From: Levilactobacillus tujiorum
Lineage (GTDB): Bacteria > Bacillota > Bacilli > Lactobacillales > Lactobacillaceae
Direction: 5' to 3'
Length of the DNA stretch: 64,000 nt
Assembly (NCBI RefSeq): GCF_012641185.1
Contig: NZ_JAAXLK010000007.1
Location: 61,563-125,562, forward strand
Below are positions 56,070 to 64,000 of this stretch, one piece after another; position 1 is the stretch's first letter; each line of letters starts with the position of its first letter. A model generated the notes under the pieces. That model was not told the origin of the DNA. It was given only the letters and a program-made list of their open reading frames with translations, and made no database searches. The translations under genes and the position numbers were made by a program.

Positions 56070-56480
56070 ATGGCTGATGTAAAACCGAAGCCGGCGAAAA
56101 TCGAACGTTTGGAAAATGATTACACCCGGCGGCTAGACCACCAACAGGCCCGGGCCCATCGCCATCAATGGCTGGGTAAACGGCGGATGCGCCGAGCAAC
56201 GCGTATTCTGGCGGTCTTTGCGGTCTTTGCCCTCGTTCTCAGTATCCAACTGGTCCGTACGAATGCTAGCTTGCACCATGTTCAGCAAGAAGTGACGACC
56301 AGTAAGCAGAAGTTGACCGCGACTAAAGCAACTAATCGCAAGTTACAACTGCAAATCAAACAATTAAACGACAAAGACTATTTGGGCCGGTTGATTCGCT
56401 CGAAGTATTACTATTCGAAGTCTGGGGAAACGATCTATAGTTTGCCCGGCGACCACGCGAGTGACGTGACGGTAAAGTAG
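56070..56480 (+). CDS. divIC: septum formation initiator DivIC
   Basis: A 136-residue bitopic membrane protein of the division machinery. A basic cytoplasmic N-terminus (~40 residues), one helix (ILAVFAVFALVLSIQLV, ~46-64), then an external coiled coil (LHHVQQEVTTSKQKLTATKATNRKLQLQIKQLND) and a short YLGRLIRSKYYYSKSGE ending typical of FtsB/DivIC. It partners FtsL and DivIB. ATG 56070 chosen, 9 bases after AGGAG; a GTG two codons earlier is too close. A perfect terminator follows. Confidence 0.92.
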   Translation: MADVKPKPAKIERLENDYTRRLDHQQARAHRHQWLGKRRMRRATRILAVFAVFALVLSIQLVRTNASLHHVQQEVTTSKQKLTATKATNRKLQLQIKQLNDKDYLGRLIRSKYYYSKSGETIYSLPGDHASDVTVK

Positions 56481-56489
56481 TTTGAGATG

Positions 56490-56523
56490 ATCCGCTAGTT
56501 CAACGTGAACTAGCGGATTTTTT
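56490..56523 (+). terminator. terminator after divIC
   Basis: Perfect 13-base arms (ATCCGCTAGTTCA and complement) with ACG loop, then T6. Confidence 0.92.
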
Positions 56524-56685
56524 GAACCGGCCGTTAATGTGGCGATCAGTAAGGCGAAAGATCAGCCCATGGCGGTATTCACAAGGGTTGCGTAAGGGCT
56601 AACGTGACGGCGTTTTAGCTGGGTTAGGAAATTTGATTAATGGATGGCCTTTTTAGGTTTTAGCGTGTGGTATCTAGAGAAATTG

Positions 56686-56694
56686 TGTTATACT
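56686..56694 (+). promoter_or_regulatory. extended -10 of the S1-domain gene
   Basis: TGTTATACT about 35 bases before the start; -35 not obvious. Confidence 0.45.
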
Positions 56695-56728
56695 GAAAGC
56701 ACTTATTTTAAGGAGGAACTTCTTTTTT

Positions 56729-57265
56729 ATGGCAATCGAGGTTGGAGCTAAAGTTTCCGGAAAGGTCTCTGGAATTACGAACTTTGGTGCATTTGTTGAT
56801 TTAGGCGACCACAAGACCGGGTTGGTGCATATTAGTGAGATTTCTGACGGCTACGTTAAGGATATTCATGACGTATTGTCTGTCGGTGACGAGGTCACAG
56901 TTAAAGTCTTAACTGTTGGCGATGATGGGAAGATTGGGTTGTCGATTCGCAAAGCAACCGATCATCCGGCTGGTGACCGGCCCCACCACAGTCACAATGA
57001 ACACCGGGATCACGACCAACATCGTGGTGGCAATAATCACGGTGGTGCTGAAGGGCATGGCCATGGTCGGCGGTTTGAAAATAATGGTCCTCGACCACAC
57101 CATAGCTCAGCTAATGGACGGTTTGCAGGCCATCATGCGGCTCCCCATAAAGAAAATTTTGACGATATGATGTCAGGGTTCTTGAAGCAAAGTGAGGATC
57201 GATTGGCAACGATTAAACGAAACACTGAAGGCAAGCGTGGCGGCCGTGGCGGTCGGCGCAGTTAG
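56729..57265 (+). CDS. yabR: S1 RNA-binding protein (YabR/CvfD type)
   Basis: A 178-residue protein. Residues 1-75 form an S1 domain (VGAKVSGKVSGITNFGAFVDLG ... GLVHISEISDGYVKDIHDVLSVGDEV), close to the general-stress protein YugI/GSP13 and pneumococcal CvfD. The rest is a low-complexity His/Asn/Gly/Arg tail, then NFDDMMSGFLKQSEDRLATIKRN and a GGRGGRR end. Such proteins bind RNA or the 30S subunit and affect translation. AGGAGG precedes the ATG. Position matches yabR after divIC in Bacillus. Confidence 0.9.
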   Translation: MAIEVGAKVSGKVSGITNFGAFVDLGDHKTGLVHISEISDGYVKDIHDVLSVGDEVTVKVLTVGDDGKIGLSIRKATDHPAGDRPHHSHNEHRDHDQHRGGNNHGGAEGHGHGRRFENNGPRPHHSSANGRFAGHHAAPHKENFDDMMSGFLKQSEDRLATIKRNTEGKRGGRGGRRS

Positions 57266-57297
57266 TCAGATTGGCTAACGGGCCATTAAGGTGAAGA

Positions 57298-57323
57298 GGA
57301 CCGCACTAGTTGCGGCCCTTTTT
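57298..57323 (+). terminator. terminator between yabR and tilS
   Basis: GGACCGCA and TGCGGCCC arms around CTAGT, then T5. Confidence 0.85.
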
Positions 57324-57365
57324 CATAATCACGCGGATGAAGGCAGAAGGAAATGAGGGACTCAG

Positions 57366-58757
57366 GTGTCATTGGAGACGGATTTTCAACGTCACTGCGA
57401 GCTGCAGGGCTGGACGGGCCCGCACCAGCGCGGATTAGTCGCGGTTTCAACCGGGGTAGACTCGATGGTTCTATTGACCCTGTTCACGCGTCTGCCGGTT
57501 GACCAACGTCCCCAATTGACGGTCGTTTATGTCGATCACCAGTTGCGTGAACAGAGCCGAACGGAGACCGCATTTCTCAAACAGTGGTGTGCCCAGCAGC
57601 AGGTGCCACTGGTGATGACGACTTGGCCGCCAGCTCAGCATCCTCAGCATGGCCTGGAGAACGCGGCACGCCAGTTTCGCTACGAATTTTTTGCAGCACA
57701 GTTAAAGGCCCAGCAAGCGGATTGGATTGCGACGGCGCATCAGGCTAACGAACAGGCAGAGACGATCCTGTTCAAGCTGTTGCGCGGGGGGCAGTTAGAC
57801 CAACTGACGGGGATGGCGGCTAGCCGACCATTTCATGGTGGCCAATTGATTCGGCCCCTGCTTCCATTTACCAAGGCGCAATTACGGGTGTATGCCGAGC
57901 AACAGGAGATCCCTTGGTTTGAAGACGCGACGAATCACGAACTGACGGCGAGTCGTAATCGGTTGCGGTTGCAGATCCTGCCAGCGCTACGGCAGGAAAA
58001 TCCGCAGGTTGATCAGCATCTGCTGACCTATGCCGAACAATTACGGACCGTCTTGCAGGTGACTGACCAGGTTGTGACGCAACGATTCAATCAGATTGTT
58101 CGACAATGGCAGCCACTAGTGGTGGATACGTCACAATTTTTAGCCCAATCTCCAGAGCTGCAGGATCTCCTGTTGACGCGGTTGATTAAGCTGACGGCGC
58201 CTGCACTGGCAACGACGCCTGCGGTTTTACGGGAGTGTCGCCAGTTGTTGGCGAATCCACAGCGGCCTTCCGGGACGGTGGATTTAGGTGGAGAATGGTG
58301 CCTGAATAAAAGTTATGTGACGTTTACCATCAATCAATTGAAAAATTTACGGCAAAATTCCCAGGAAGTTTTTAGTTTTATGGTAGTATTAAACCAATGG
58401 CGAACGTTGGGAAATGGCTGGCAATTTGGCTGTTTTACGACTGACGTTACCGATGATTTACCGCGGCAACAGGTCGTGGCTTTGGCTGCTGATCAGTGGC
58501 CATTGCAGGTGCGACCATGGCGAGCGAGCGACCGGTTACGGTTGGCGAACGGCCACCATCAGCCGGTCCGGCGAGCGCTGATCAATGCTAAGGTTCCGCG
58601 AGAAGCGCGTCGTCAGGTTCCAGTATTGGTGACAGCTAAGGGTGAAATCGTCGCAGCGTTGGGCGTAAAGTGGTCGGTGCTACCACCGCGGGCGCACACA
58701 AGCAACTATCACATTAAATTACAGCATGAATCGGCGAAAGGGGAACAGCATGAATAA
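57366..58757 (+). CDS. tilS: tRNA(Ile)-lysidine synthase
   Basis: A 463-residue ATP-dependent enzyme that attaches lysine to C34 of tRNA-Ile(CAU), switching its identity from Met to Ile. The PP-loop reads S28-T-G-V-D-S33 instead of the usual SGGxDS; the change of the second residue should leave ATP binding possible and appears elsewhere in lactobacilli as far as I recall. [15 protein letters not shown] and [19 protein letters not shown] are typical. Start GTG 57366 after GAGGG. Its end overlaps hpt by 8 bases (ATGAATAA), giving coupling. Confidence 0.95.
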   Translation: MSLETDFQRHCELQGWTGPHQRGLVAVSTGVDSMVLLTLFTRLPVDQRPQLTVVYVDHQLREQSRTETAFLKQWCAQQQVPLVMTTWPPAQHPQHGLENAARQFRYEFFAAQLKAQQADWIATAHQANEQAETILFKLLRGGQLDQLTGMAASRPFHGGQLIRPLLPFTKAQLRVYAEQQEIPWFEDATNHELTASRNRLRLQILPALRQENPQVDQHLLTYAEQLRTVLQVTDQVVTQRFNQIVRQWQPLVVDTSQFLAQSPELQDLLLTRLIKLTAPALATTPAVLRECRQLLANPQRPSGTVDLGGEWCLNKSYVTFTINQLKNLRQNSQEVFSFMVVLNQWRTLGNGWQFGCFTTDVTDDLPRQQVVALAADQWPLQVRPWRASDRLRLANGHHQPVRRALINAKVPREARRQVPVLVTAKGEIVAALGVKWSVLPPRAHTSNYHIKLQHESAKGEQHE

Positions 58758-59292
58758 CGATATTTTAAAGGTCCTATACAGTGAGGAAGATATTGCGGCG
58801 GCCTGCAAACGGTTAGGTACGCAACTTTCAGAAGATTACCGAGATAAGACACCATTAATCATTTGTGTCTTAAAAGGTGCTATCCTATTTATGACGGATG
58901 TTATTCGCGATATGGATATCTATGCGACAATTGATTTTATTGATGTCTCGAGCTACAACGGCGGGACGGCATCGTCTGGTACGATTCGGTTGCTGAAGGA
59001 TCTAGATACGGATGTTGCGGGCCGCGATATTATCTTAGTAGAAGATATTATTGATACGGGCCGGACCTTGAAGTATCTGGAAGACCTGTTGAAGGACCGC
59101 AAGGCGAACTCAATTCGGGTTTGCACGTTAATGGACAAGCCGAGTGGCCGCGTAGTCGAAGCTAAAGCGGATTATGTTGGGTTTAACGTCCCAAGTGAAT
59201 TCGTGGTTGGCTATGGTTTGGACTATGAAGAAAAATATCGGAATCTCCCGTACGTTGGTGTTTTGAAGCCATCTGTTTATTCAGATAAATAA
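58750..59292 (+). CDS. hpt: hypoxanthine-guanine phosphoribosyltransferase
   Basis: A 180-residue purine-salvage enzyme. The PRPP motif [10 protein letters not shown] (from residue 98) and the loop [12 protein letters not shown] are visible, as is [20 protein letters not shown] near the end. The ATG overlaps the tilS stop and is preceded by AAAGGGG. In Bacillus, hprT and tilS form a complex that activates ftsH transcription, and the same order tilS-hpt-ftsH is kept here. Confidence 0.96.
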   Translation: MNNDILKVLYSEEDIAAACKRLGTQLSEDYRDKTPLIICVLKGAILFMTDVIRDMDIYATIDFIDVSSYNGGTASSGTIRLLKDLDTDVAGRDIILVEDIIDTGRTLKYLEDLLKDRKANSIRVCTLMDKPSGRVVEAKADYVGFNVPSEFVVGYGLDYEEKYRNLPYVGVLKPSVYSDK

Positions 59293-59294
59293 TT

Positions 59295-59336
59295 AGTCAA
59301 TGATAGTCAATTGTGATAACATCTTATTTAGTCAAA
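59295..59336. promoter_or_regulatory. probable CtsR operator upstream of ftsH
   Basis: AGTCAAT-GAT-AGTCAAT (59295-59311) follows the CtsR heptad pattern (R)GTCAAA-N-A-N-(R)GTCAAA with two mismatches; a third AGTCAAA lies at 59330-59336. CtsR control of ftsH is reported for Lactobacillus plantarum. Confidence 0.55.
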
Positions 59337-59400
59337 AGAGCAGATGCTCTAAATTTCGTTCCTATGTGAAGGCTGGGAACTGTGAGTAAGGAGGCACGAC

Positions 59401-61518
59401 ATGAATAATCGACGAAATGGACTGTTCCGTAATAGTCTATTTTACATTGTGATTTTCTTGTTGATCATTGGCGTGGTTTACCTGTTCAATGGTAACGGCA
59501 ACAGCTCACAAACCCAAGAAATCCAATCGAGTCAATTCGTTAAAGATTTGAATGCGAATAAGATCAAGAAATTCTCCATTCAACCTTCCGGGGGAGTTTA
59601 CAAGATTACCGGGGAATATCGGAACGCACAAAAGCGGACCACAAACACCGGCTTTAGTCTCGGCGGCTCACAGAGCACGGCGGTGACTAGCTTTAGCACC
59701 CAAGTCTTAACCAATAATTCGACGGTTTCTGAGATTGATAAGGTTGCCAAGGATCATAATGTTAAAATGAACACCAAAGCGGAGGAGTCAAGTGGCTTCT
59801 GGATTAATTTATTAGTCTACGTTGCGCCACTAGTTATTTTCTTCTTCTTCTTCTACATGATGATGGGTCAAGCTGGCCAAGGCGGCGGCAATGGCCGAGT
59901 CATGAACTTTGGGAAGAGTAAAGCTAAGCCAGCCGACAGCAAAGAAAACAAAGTTCGCTTTGCGGACGTCGCTGGTGAGGAAGAAGAAAAGCAAGAACTT
60001 GTCGAAGTGGTTGAGTTCTTGAAGAATCCGCGTAAGTTTGTTTCATTAGGTGCCCGGATCCCATCTGGTGTCTTGCTGGAGGGTCCTCCTGGTACTGGTA
60101 AGACGTTGCTGGCGAAGGCCGTTGCTGGTGAAGCGGCGGTACCATTCTTCTCGATTTCTGGTTCAGATTTCGTGGAAATGTTCGTCGGTGTCGGGGCTAG
60201 CCGTGTACGGGACTTGTTTGAACAGGCCAAGAAGGCCGCACCTTCAATCATCTTTATTGATGAAATTGATGCGGTTGGTCGTCAACGGGGTGCCGGCATG
60301 GGCGGTGGCCACGATGAACGTGAACAAACGTTGAACCAATTACTGGTTGAAATGGACGGGTTTACCGGAAGCGAAGGGGTCATTGTGATGGCCGCTACGA
60401 ACCGTTCCGATGTCTTAGACCCTGCGCTGTTGCGGCCAGGTCGGTTTGACCGGAAGATCTTGGTTGGACGCCCAGATGTTAAGGGCCGTGAAGCCATTCT
60501 GAAGGTTCACGCTAAGAACAAGCCATTAGCCAATGACGTTGATTTGAAGGAAATTTCTAAGCAGACGCCTGGTTTCGTCGGTGCCGATTTGGAAAACCTC
60601 TTGAACGAAGCGGCACTGTTGGCAGCGCGCCGGAACAAGACACAAATCGATGCTTCGGACTTAGATGAAGCGGAAGACCGTGTGATTGCCGGACCTGCTA
60701 AGAAGGACCGGGTTATCAGTCCTGAGGAACGTAAGACGGTGGCTTACCATGAAGCCGGTCATACGATCGTGGGGTTGGTCTTAAACGACGCCCGCGTGGT
60801 TCACAAGGTCACCATTGTTCCTCGTGGTCGTGCCGGCGGTTACGCCATCATGTTGCCACGTGAAGATCAGATGCTGATGTCTAAGAAGGATGCCATGGAA
60901 CAGATCGCTGGTTTGATGGGTGGTCGGACTGCCGAAGAATTAATCTTCCATTCCGAATCATCCGGGGCCTCCAATGACTTTGAGCAAGCCACTCAAATTG
61001 CTCGCTCCATGGTTACCCAGTATGGGATGAGTGACGCGTTGGGAACCGTTGCACTGGAAAGTGCTGGTGGTCAACCGTTTGCTGGGGCCGGTTACACTGG
61101 TCAACCAACTTACTCAGAACACACTGCTAACTTGATTGATAGCGAAGTTCGCCGGATCATCGGGGAAGCACATGATACTGCCCGGAAGATTCTGGAAGAA
61201 CACAAAGCGGAACACAAGATTATTGCAGATGCCTTGCTGAAATACGAAACGCTGGATGAAAAGCAAATTCTCAGTCTGTTTAACACTGGGAAGATGCCTG
61301 AAAAAGACGGCGATGATGAATTTCCTAGTGAAAAAGCGGCGACGTTTGAAGAATCCAAACGTGAACTCGAACGGCGTGAAGCTGAACGTCAGGCTTCAAC
61401 TGAAGCTAAGCTCGCTTCTAGTGCGTCGAGTGTCGCTTCATCTGAAGCACAGCCTGCTAGCTCCGAAGCTAGTTCGCAAGCACCAGATGATCACCACGAT
61501 GAGGATCACTCTGAATAA
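59401..61518 (+). CDS. ftsH: ATP-dependent zinc metalloprotease FtsH
   Basis: A 705-residue membrane protease. Two helices (~12-30 and ~137-157) flank an external domain; then the AAA+ module with GPPGTGKT (228-235), the SRH region [19 protein letters not shown], and the peptidase motif H450-E-A-G-H454. It degrades misfolded membrane and short-lived proteins. The C-terminal ~60 residues are a Ser/Ala/Glu/Asp-rich low-complexity tail ([17 protein letters not shown]) ending [10 protein letters not shown], longer than in Bacillus. AAGGAGG precedes the ATG. CtsR-like sites upstream suggest heat induction. Confidence 0.97.
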   Translation: MNNRRNGLFRNSLFYIVIFLLIIGVVYLFNGNGNSSQTQEIQSSQFVKDLNANKIKKFSIQPSGGVYKITGEYRNAQKRTTNTGFSLGGSQSTAVTSFSTQVLTNNSTVSEIDKVAKDHNVKMNTKAEESSGFWINLLVYVAPLVIFFFFFYMMMGQAGQGGGNGRVMNFGKSKAKPADSKENKVRFADVAGEEEEKQELVEVVEFLKNPRKFVSLGARIPSGVLLEGPPGTGKTLLAKAVAGEAAVPFFSISGSDFVEMFVGVGASRVRDLFEQAKKAAPSIIFIDEIDAVGRQRGAGMGGGHDEREQTLNQLLVEMDGFTGSEGVIVMAATNRSDVLDPALLRPGRFDRKILVGRPDVKGREAILKVHAKNKPLANDVDLKEISKQTPGFVGADLENLLNEAALLAARRNKTQIDASDLDEAEDRVIAGPAKKDRVISPEERKTVAYHEAGHTIVGLVLNDARVVHKVTIVPRGRAGGYAIMLPREDQMLMSKKDAMEQIAGLMGGRTAEELIFHSESSGASNDFEQATQIARSMVTQYGMSDALGTVALESAGGQPFAGAGYTGQPTYSEHTANLIDSEVRRIIGEAHDTARKILEEHKAEHKIIADALLKYETLDEKQILSLFNTGKMPEKDGDDEFPSEKAATFEESKRELERREAERQASTEAKLASSASSVASSEAQPASSEASSQAPDDHHDEDHSE

Positions 61519-61534
61519 GCGATTAATATGTGAG

Positions 61535-61562
61535 GTCCGGGACGTTTGTCTCGGGCTTTTTC
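61535..61562 (+). terminator. terminator after ftsH
   Basis: GTCCGGGAC and GTCTCGGGC arms around GTTT, then T5. Confidence 0.8.
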
Positions 61563-61694
61563 GTTATTTGGGGTGATGGTCAGGGCTACTGGTGTGCCGA
61601 GATGGCGTGACGCCAGTAGTCAGGCTTTGCAATTTGCCAAGTTTCTGGTAATGTAGGGCATGATAAAGTGCAATGAAAGGACGTTTATAAGTTA

Positions 61695-62582
61695 ATGGCA
61701 GATTATTTAGTAAAAAGTTTGATTGATGATGGGATGTTCCGGGCCTACGTGGTCGATGCGACGGACACGGTTGCCGAGGCACAGCAACGACACGATACTT
61801 GGAGTTCGGCAACGGCGGCGTTGGGTCGGACTTTGATTGGGACGCTATTACTCTCAACCTCCTTGCTTAAGGGGAAGGAGAAGCTGACGGTTAAGGTAGA
61901 TGGTCATGGCCCCGTGGGTGCGATTGTTGCGGACGGTAATGCGGACGGGACAGTCAAAGGGTATTTAATGTATCCCCACATTAGCCTCCCACTCAATGAA
62001 AAGCACAAGATTGATGTGAAAAAGGCAGTCGGCGTGCAAGGCATGATGACGGTGACCAAGGATCAAGGACTGGGTCAGCCTTATACGGGACAAGTCCCAT
62101 TGATCTCTGGGGAACTGGGGGAAGATTTCACCTACTACCTGGCTAAGTCAGAACAGATTCCGAGTGCAGTCGGCGTTTCTGTCTTTGTACAACCTAATAA
62201 TACGGTCAAAGTAGCCGGTGGCTTCATGATTCAAGTCATGCCCGGGGCCTCGGACGCAGCAATTGCGCGACTCGAAAAACGAATTAAAGAGATGCCAATG
62301 GTTTCTGAGCTGTTGTTAGACGGGCAGAAGCCAGAGGATATTTTGCAACTCTTGTTCCCTGATGAAAAGGTCAAGATTTTGCAGAAGATGCCAGTGGGCT
62401 TCAAGTGTGATTGCTCCAAGGAACGCTTCGCCAAATCGCTGGCAGCAATTCAACCGGCTGCTCTAAAGGAAATGATCGAGGAAGACCATGGTGCGGAAGC
62501 GGTATGCCATTTCTGCGGGAAGAAGTATCAATTCTCCGAGGATGATTTGCGGCAAATCTTAGCAGAAGCCCAAGCGAAGTAG
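61695..62582 (+). CDS. hslO: Hsp33 redox-regulated chaperonin
   Basis: A 295-residue cytosolic chaperone activated by oxidation. The C-terminal zinc switch has all four Cys: C238 and C240 (FKCDCSKERF) and C271 and C274 (VCHFCGKKY). The N-terminal part (MADYLVKSLIDDGMFRAYVVDAT) is standard. It traps unfolding proteins during combined oxidative and heat stress. AAAGGA lies upstream of the ATG. dusB follows within 10 bases. Confidence 0.96.
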   Translation: MADYLVKSLIDDGMFRAYVVDATDTVAEAQQRHDTWSSATAALGRTLIGTLLLSTSLLKGKEKLTVKVDGHGPVGAIVADGNADGTVKGYLMYPHISLPLNEKHKIDVKKAVGVQGMMTVTKDQGLGQPYTGQVPLISGELGEDFTYYLAKSEQIPSAVGVSVFVQPNNTVKVAGGFMIQVMPGASDAAIARLEKRIKEMPMVSELLLDGQKPEDILQLLFPDEKVKILQKMPVGFKCDCSKERFAKSLAAIQPAALKEMIEEDHGAEAVCHFCGKKYQFSEDDLRQILAEAQAK

Positions 62583-62591
62583 GCGATGACC

Positions 62592-63614
62592 ATGAACTGG
62601 AAGATCGGGGACGTTGAAATTCCCAATCGCGTGGTGGTGGCACCAATGGCTGGGGTCACGAACGTTGCCTTTCGTCATATTTGTAAGGCGTTTGGCGCGG
62701 GCTTAGTTGAATGTGAGATGATCTCGGGGCAGGGGATTCACTATCATAACCAGCGAACGCTGAAGATGATGGCGGTGGATCCGCACGAACACCCGATGAG
62801 CATTCAAATCTTCGGTGGCACAGAGGAGACACTGGTTCAGGCGGCGCGGTACGTGGATCAAGAGACGGCGGCCGATATCATTGATATCAATATGGGCTGT
62901 CCCGTGAATAAGGTTGTGAATACGGATGCTGGGGCTAAGTGGTTATTAGATCCGGAAAAGGTCTATCACATGGTAGCGGCGGTGACGGCTGCGGTTAGCA
63001 AACCAGTGACGGTTAAGATGCGCACGGGCTGGGACAGCCATCACGTGTATGCCGTGGACAATGCGTTGGCGGCTCAGAGTGCTGGTGCTGCCGCGGTTGC
63101 GATGCACGGGCGAACGCGTAAGCAGATGTATCAGGGACAAGCCGACTGGGATATTTTGCATGAAGTTGCGGGTCACTTGACCGTTCCATTCATGGGAAAT
63201 GGCGATGTGCGCACACCGGAAGATGCTAAGCGTATGTTGACAGACGTTGGCGCTGATGCCGTGATGATTGGTCGAGCAGTCATGGGCAATCCCTGGTTGC
63301 TGCGCCGGGTGACCCATTACCTAGATTCGGGTGAATTGCTACCCGAACCAACTATTGAGGAAAAGGTGACTTTGGCTAAGGAACATTTGCGGCGACTTTG
63401 TATCGCGCGTGGCCCGCAAGAGGGGCCGAAAGATTTCCGTAATCAGGTGGCTTACTACCTTAAGGGGATTCCACACGCGGCTCGGACGAAGGTTGCGTTA
63501 ACGGATGCAACGGATGAGGCCGTCATGGTTGCTATTTTGGATCAATTTATGGAACGGGCGACTAAGCGAGCACAGCGAGAATCCGAGCGACACTTCTCCA
63601 ACCGAATAAATTAA
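62592..63614 (+). CDS. dusB: tRNA-dihydrouridine synthase (DusB type)
   Basis: A 340-residue FMN enzyme that reduces specific uridines in tRNA. The FMN-site start VVVAPMAGVTNVAFR, the catalytic Cys103 in NMGCPVNKV, and VAMHGRTRKQMYQG are visible; a TIM barrel followed by a helical C-terminal domain fits the length. The start is uncertain: ATG 62592 has a weak AGTAGG at a normal distance and matches family N-termini; ATG 62586, two codons earlier, is the alternative. It belongs to the hslO-dusB pair also found in Bacillus, where lysS follows; here an rRNA promoter region follows instead. Confidence 0.94.
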   Translation: MNWKIGDVEIPNRVVVAPMAGVTNVAFRHICKAFGAGLVECEMISGQGIHYHNQRTLKMMAVDPHEHPMSIQIFGGTEETLVQAARYVDQETAADIIDINMGCPVNKVVNTDAGAKWLLDPEKVYHMVAAVTAAVSKPVTVKMRTGWDSHHVYAVDNALAAQSAGAAAVAMHGRTRKQMYQGQADWDILHEVAGHLTVPFMGNGDVRTPEDAKRMLTDVGADAVMIGRAVMGNPWLLRRVTHYLDSGELLPEPTIEEKVTLAKEHLRRLCIARGPQEGPKDFRNQVAYYLKGIPHAARTKVALTDATDEAVMVAILDQFMERATKRAQRESERHFSNRIN

Positions 63615-63654
63615 TAAGTAGTGAGATTAGGGCGGTAGTCATCGCCTTAAGTGG

Positions 63655-63688
63655 GAATCCAGGAGCTATTCTGGATTCTTTTTTATTT
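63655..63688 (+). terminator. terminator after dusB
   Basis: GAATCCAG and CTGGATTC arms around an 8-base loop, then a long T-rich tract. Confidence 0.9.
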
Positions 63689-63808
63689 TTTTGTAGATTA
63701 GTCTTGACCAATTGGACGATAATTGATAAGATATTACCTGTTGCTGTTTGCGACACGGATGCATAAATAACAAATTGTTGAATAGTCATACAAATTTGAA
63801 ATTAATGC

Positions 63809-63837
63809 TTGACGAGTTAAACAGCAACTGATAGAAT
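63809..63837 (+). promoter_or_regulatory. rRNA operon promoter P1
   Basis: TTGACG (63809-63814), exactly 17 bases, TAGAAT (63832-63837). Confidence 0.75.
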
Positions 63838-63921
63838 GATTTATGTTGTCAAGACGCGCTTTAAGCGGTCGTCAACGGATTTACAACCTTGAATAATTAT
63901 TCAAGAAGTTGAAAAAAGATG

Positions 63922-63950
63922 TTGACACGGTTTTGACATCATGATATGAT
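63922..63950 (+). promoter_or_regulatory. rRNA operon promoter P2
   Basis: Consensus TTGACA (63922-63927), exactly 17 bases, TATGAT (63945-63950). Tandem strong promoters about 110 bases apart are typical of Firmicute rrn operons. Confidence 0.82.
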
Positions 63951-63958
63951 GATTAAGT

Positions 63959-64000
63959 TGATTGCTTCGGTAATCACTTAGGTAGACCTTTGAAAACTGA
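63959..64000 (+). promoter_or_regulatory. rRNA leader with boxB-like hairpin and boxA
   Basis: TGATTGC-TTCG-GTAATCA (63959-63976) is a 7-pair stem with a TTCG tetraloop, and CTTTGAAAACTGA (63988-64000) matches the boxA-like leader found before 16S rRNA in lactobacilli. The window ends before the 16S gene. Confidence 0.75.

Overview
The window is chromosomal DNA of a lactobacillus-type Firmicute (Lactobacillaceae, probably near Levilactobacillus or Lactiplantibacillus). The grounds are gene order and content: pyrG / murA2 / rpmE2 / srtA, alsS-alsD, acpS-alr-mazEF, L-lactate dehydrogenase, and the block pth-mfd-yabM-rqcP-divIC-yabR-tilS-hpt-ftsH-hslO-dusB, which follows the Bacillus order but lacks the sporulation genes. 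No tRNA or complete rRNA gene, CRISPR array or insertion sequence was seen. The last ~200 bases look like the two promoters and the boxB/boxA leader of an rRNA operon whose 16S gene lies just outside.

Layout. 1-3280: the end of pyrG, then a divergent MarR regulator / alsS-alsD unit whose two promoters overlap and whose -35 boxes sit inside matching palindromes. 3281-7027: a structured intergenic repeat, a large single-chain ABC transporter and a divergent TetR regulator. 7153-11948: murA (Asp in place of the fosfomycin-target Cys), rpmE2, a flavin oxidoreductase lacking the redox Cys, and sortase A. 12494-33938: a 21-kb cell-surface locus with one small WxL protein, one DUF916/DUF3324 WxL-interacting anchor protein, and seven consecutive 720-820-residue paralogues. 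Each paralogue has a signal peptide, an L-type (legume/ConA-like) lectin domain, Ig-like domains and a C-terminal WxL wall-binding domain. Each has its own terminator, and six of seven share a TATACT -10 box. 33998-44371: housekeeping and stress genes (LMW-PTP, lemA, htpX, murF, cshA, a probable baeRF-family protein, acpS, alr, mazE-like/mazF). 44372-48314: another copy of the structured repeat, a CBS/ACT protein and two apparently broken genes (an L,D-transpeptidase with an in-frame stop; an unknown gene split at a run of nine T). 48464-64000: ldh and the pth-to-dusB housekeeping block.

How the parts fit. The WxL locus is the standout. All seven large proteins keep the ConA-like metal-ligand pattern (E-x-D-x3-N, then a downstream H) and the sugar-site Asp, so they look like a repertoire of secreted, non-covalently wall-bound lectins that probably share a single membrane-anchored partner (13333-14379). 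P2-P4 form a recent sub-family with divergent W-x-V / W-S-F motifs and related leaders; P7 is the most divergent and unusually basic. A second notable signal is a ~147-bp intergenic repeat with terminal inverted repeats. Its copies at 3305, 10817 and 44605 differ by paired changes that keep the arms complementary.
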